Assembly (NCBI GenBank): GCA_036488085.1 | Contig: DASXHZ010000094.1 | Span: 1 to 20,776, forward strand | Length of the DNA: 20,776 nt | Origin: DASXHZ01 sp036488085 | Lineage (GTDB): Bacteria > Acidobacteriota > Thermoanaerobaculia > Gp7-AA8 | Reading direction: 5' to 3' | Part shown: positions 20,256 to 20,776 of the stretch, piece by piece | Layout: every line of letters begins with the position of its first letter | Position numbering within the stretch: position 1 is the stretch's first letter | Made by a program: the position numbers and the translations under genes | The notes under the pieces: generated by a model | What the model was told of the DNA's origin: nothing | Seen by the model: the letters and a program-made list of their open reading frames with translations, nothing else | Databases searched by the model: none

Positions 20256-20776
20256 TGCAGATATTTCTCCAGAACCTGCTCAACGGGATCGCCGCCGGAT
20301 CGATCTACGCGCTGATCGCTCTCGGGTACACGATGGTGTACGGCATCCTGAAGCTGATCAACTTCGCGCACGGCGACGTCTTCATGCTCGGCAGCTTCGT
20401 CGGCTATTACTCCGGCCGATGGGCTGCCGCGCATGTGCACGGCCAGAGCAACGCGCCGACGCTCTTCGCCGCCGCCGGAATCATGCTGCTGGCGATGATT
20501 GTCTGCGGCACGTTCGGCTACCTGAACGAGCGCATCGCTTACCGGCCGCTTCGTAACGCGCCGCGCATCGCGTCGCTGATCACCGCCATCGGCGTCTCAT
20601 TCTTCCTCGAGTATGGCGGCCAGTTCGTCTTCGGCCCCGATCCGAAGTTCTTCCCGACGCTCGTTCCGAAACACATCATCCACCTCGGCGGCATCGTCAC
20701 GACGAACTACCAGATGATCGTTCTCGGCGTGGCGCTCTTCTTCATGGCGCTGCTGCAATACATCATCTACGGCACC
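20255..20776 (+). CDS. livH: Branched-chain amino-acid ABC transporter permease, partial
   Basis: The first 174 residues of a LivH-type inner-membrane permease, cut by the right edge. It begins with the family signature (QIFLQNLLNGIAAGSIYALI, then YTMVYGILKLINFAHGDVFM) and contains four to five hydrophobic helices so far, with the NERIAYRPLRNAPRIASLI loop typical of LivH. GTG at 20255 shares one base with the livK stop (TAGTG), so translation is coupled. LivM and the ATPases LivG/LivF are expected downstream outside the window. Confidence 0.95.
   Translation, partial: MQIFLQNLLNGIAAGSIYALIALGYTMVYGILKLINFAHGDVFMLGSFVGYYSGRWAAAHVHGQSNAPTLFAAAGIMLLAMIVCGTFGYLNERIAYRPLRNAPRIASLITAIGVSFFLEYGGQFVFGPDPKFFPTLVPKHIIHLGGIVTTNYQMIVLGVALFFMALLQYIIYGT

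Overview
The window is a gene-dense, high-GC bacterial chromosome segment of ordinary housekeeping and metabolic genes. There is no phage, integron, insertion sequence, CRISPR array, tRNA or rRNA. The lipoprotein signal, type IV pilus retraction ATPase, periplasmic HtrA protease and a decayed C-terminal sorting-tail (IPTL/PEP-CTERM-like) protein point to a Gram-negative organism. The gene styles fit an Acidobacteriota-type bacterium, but that assignment is an inference without a database search.

Layout. (1) 1-1162, minus strand: a stand-alone receiver protein, an FHA phosphopeptide-binding protein, and a membrane protein that runs off the left edge. The FHA stop codon sits on a run of nine A and the membrane frame continues directly from it in -1. 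(2) 1237-4396, plus strand: a pyrimidine operon pyrR-pyrB-pyrC whose last gene, overlapping pyrC by ATGA, is a second stand-alone receiver. (3) 4401-8432, plus: a secreted S9-type peptidase, a PilT-like ATPase with a coiled-coil extension, and queF. (4) 11087-8377, minus: ribD, ribE and an uncharacterised 344-residue protein coupled to ribE by a 4-bp overlap. Its 3' end overlaps queF antisense. A perfect 31-bp inverted repeat lies between ribD and ribE and reaches the ribE start codon. (5) 13209-11154, minus: a small GlsB/YeaQ-type membrane protein and the protease HtrA, each followed by a clear intrinsic terminator. (6) 13359-15279, plus: 6-phosphofructokinase and an enoyl-CoA hydratase-family protein. 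(7) 15284-15751: a frameshifted remnant of a secreted, membrane-anchored protein. (8) 15822-18905: a small dimeric-barrel protein divergent from an aldo/keto reductase, with a repeat-rich probable operator between them, then an aldehyde dehydrogenase. (9) 19059 to the right edge: a branched-chain amino-acid-type ABC transporter (lipoprotein and first permease, truncated).

The metabolic genes serve de novo pyrimidine synthesis, queuosine, riboflavin, glycolysis, acyl-CoA and aldehyde metabolism, and amino-acid uptake. No single obvious new system stands out. The most unusual points are the FHA/membrane -1 junction, the unknown riboflavin-linked protein that looks like a radical-SAM fold without its cluster cysteines, the receiver fused into the pyr operon, heptamer-built palindromes in intergenic regions, and several genes whose -10 box lies 7-8 nt before the start codon (predicted leaderless mRNAs, including GTG and TTG starts).
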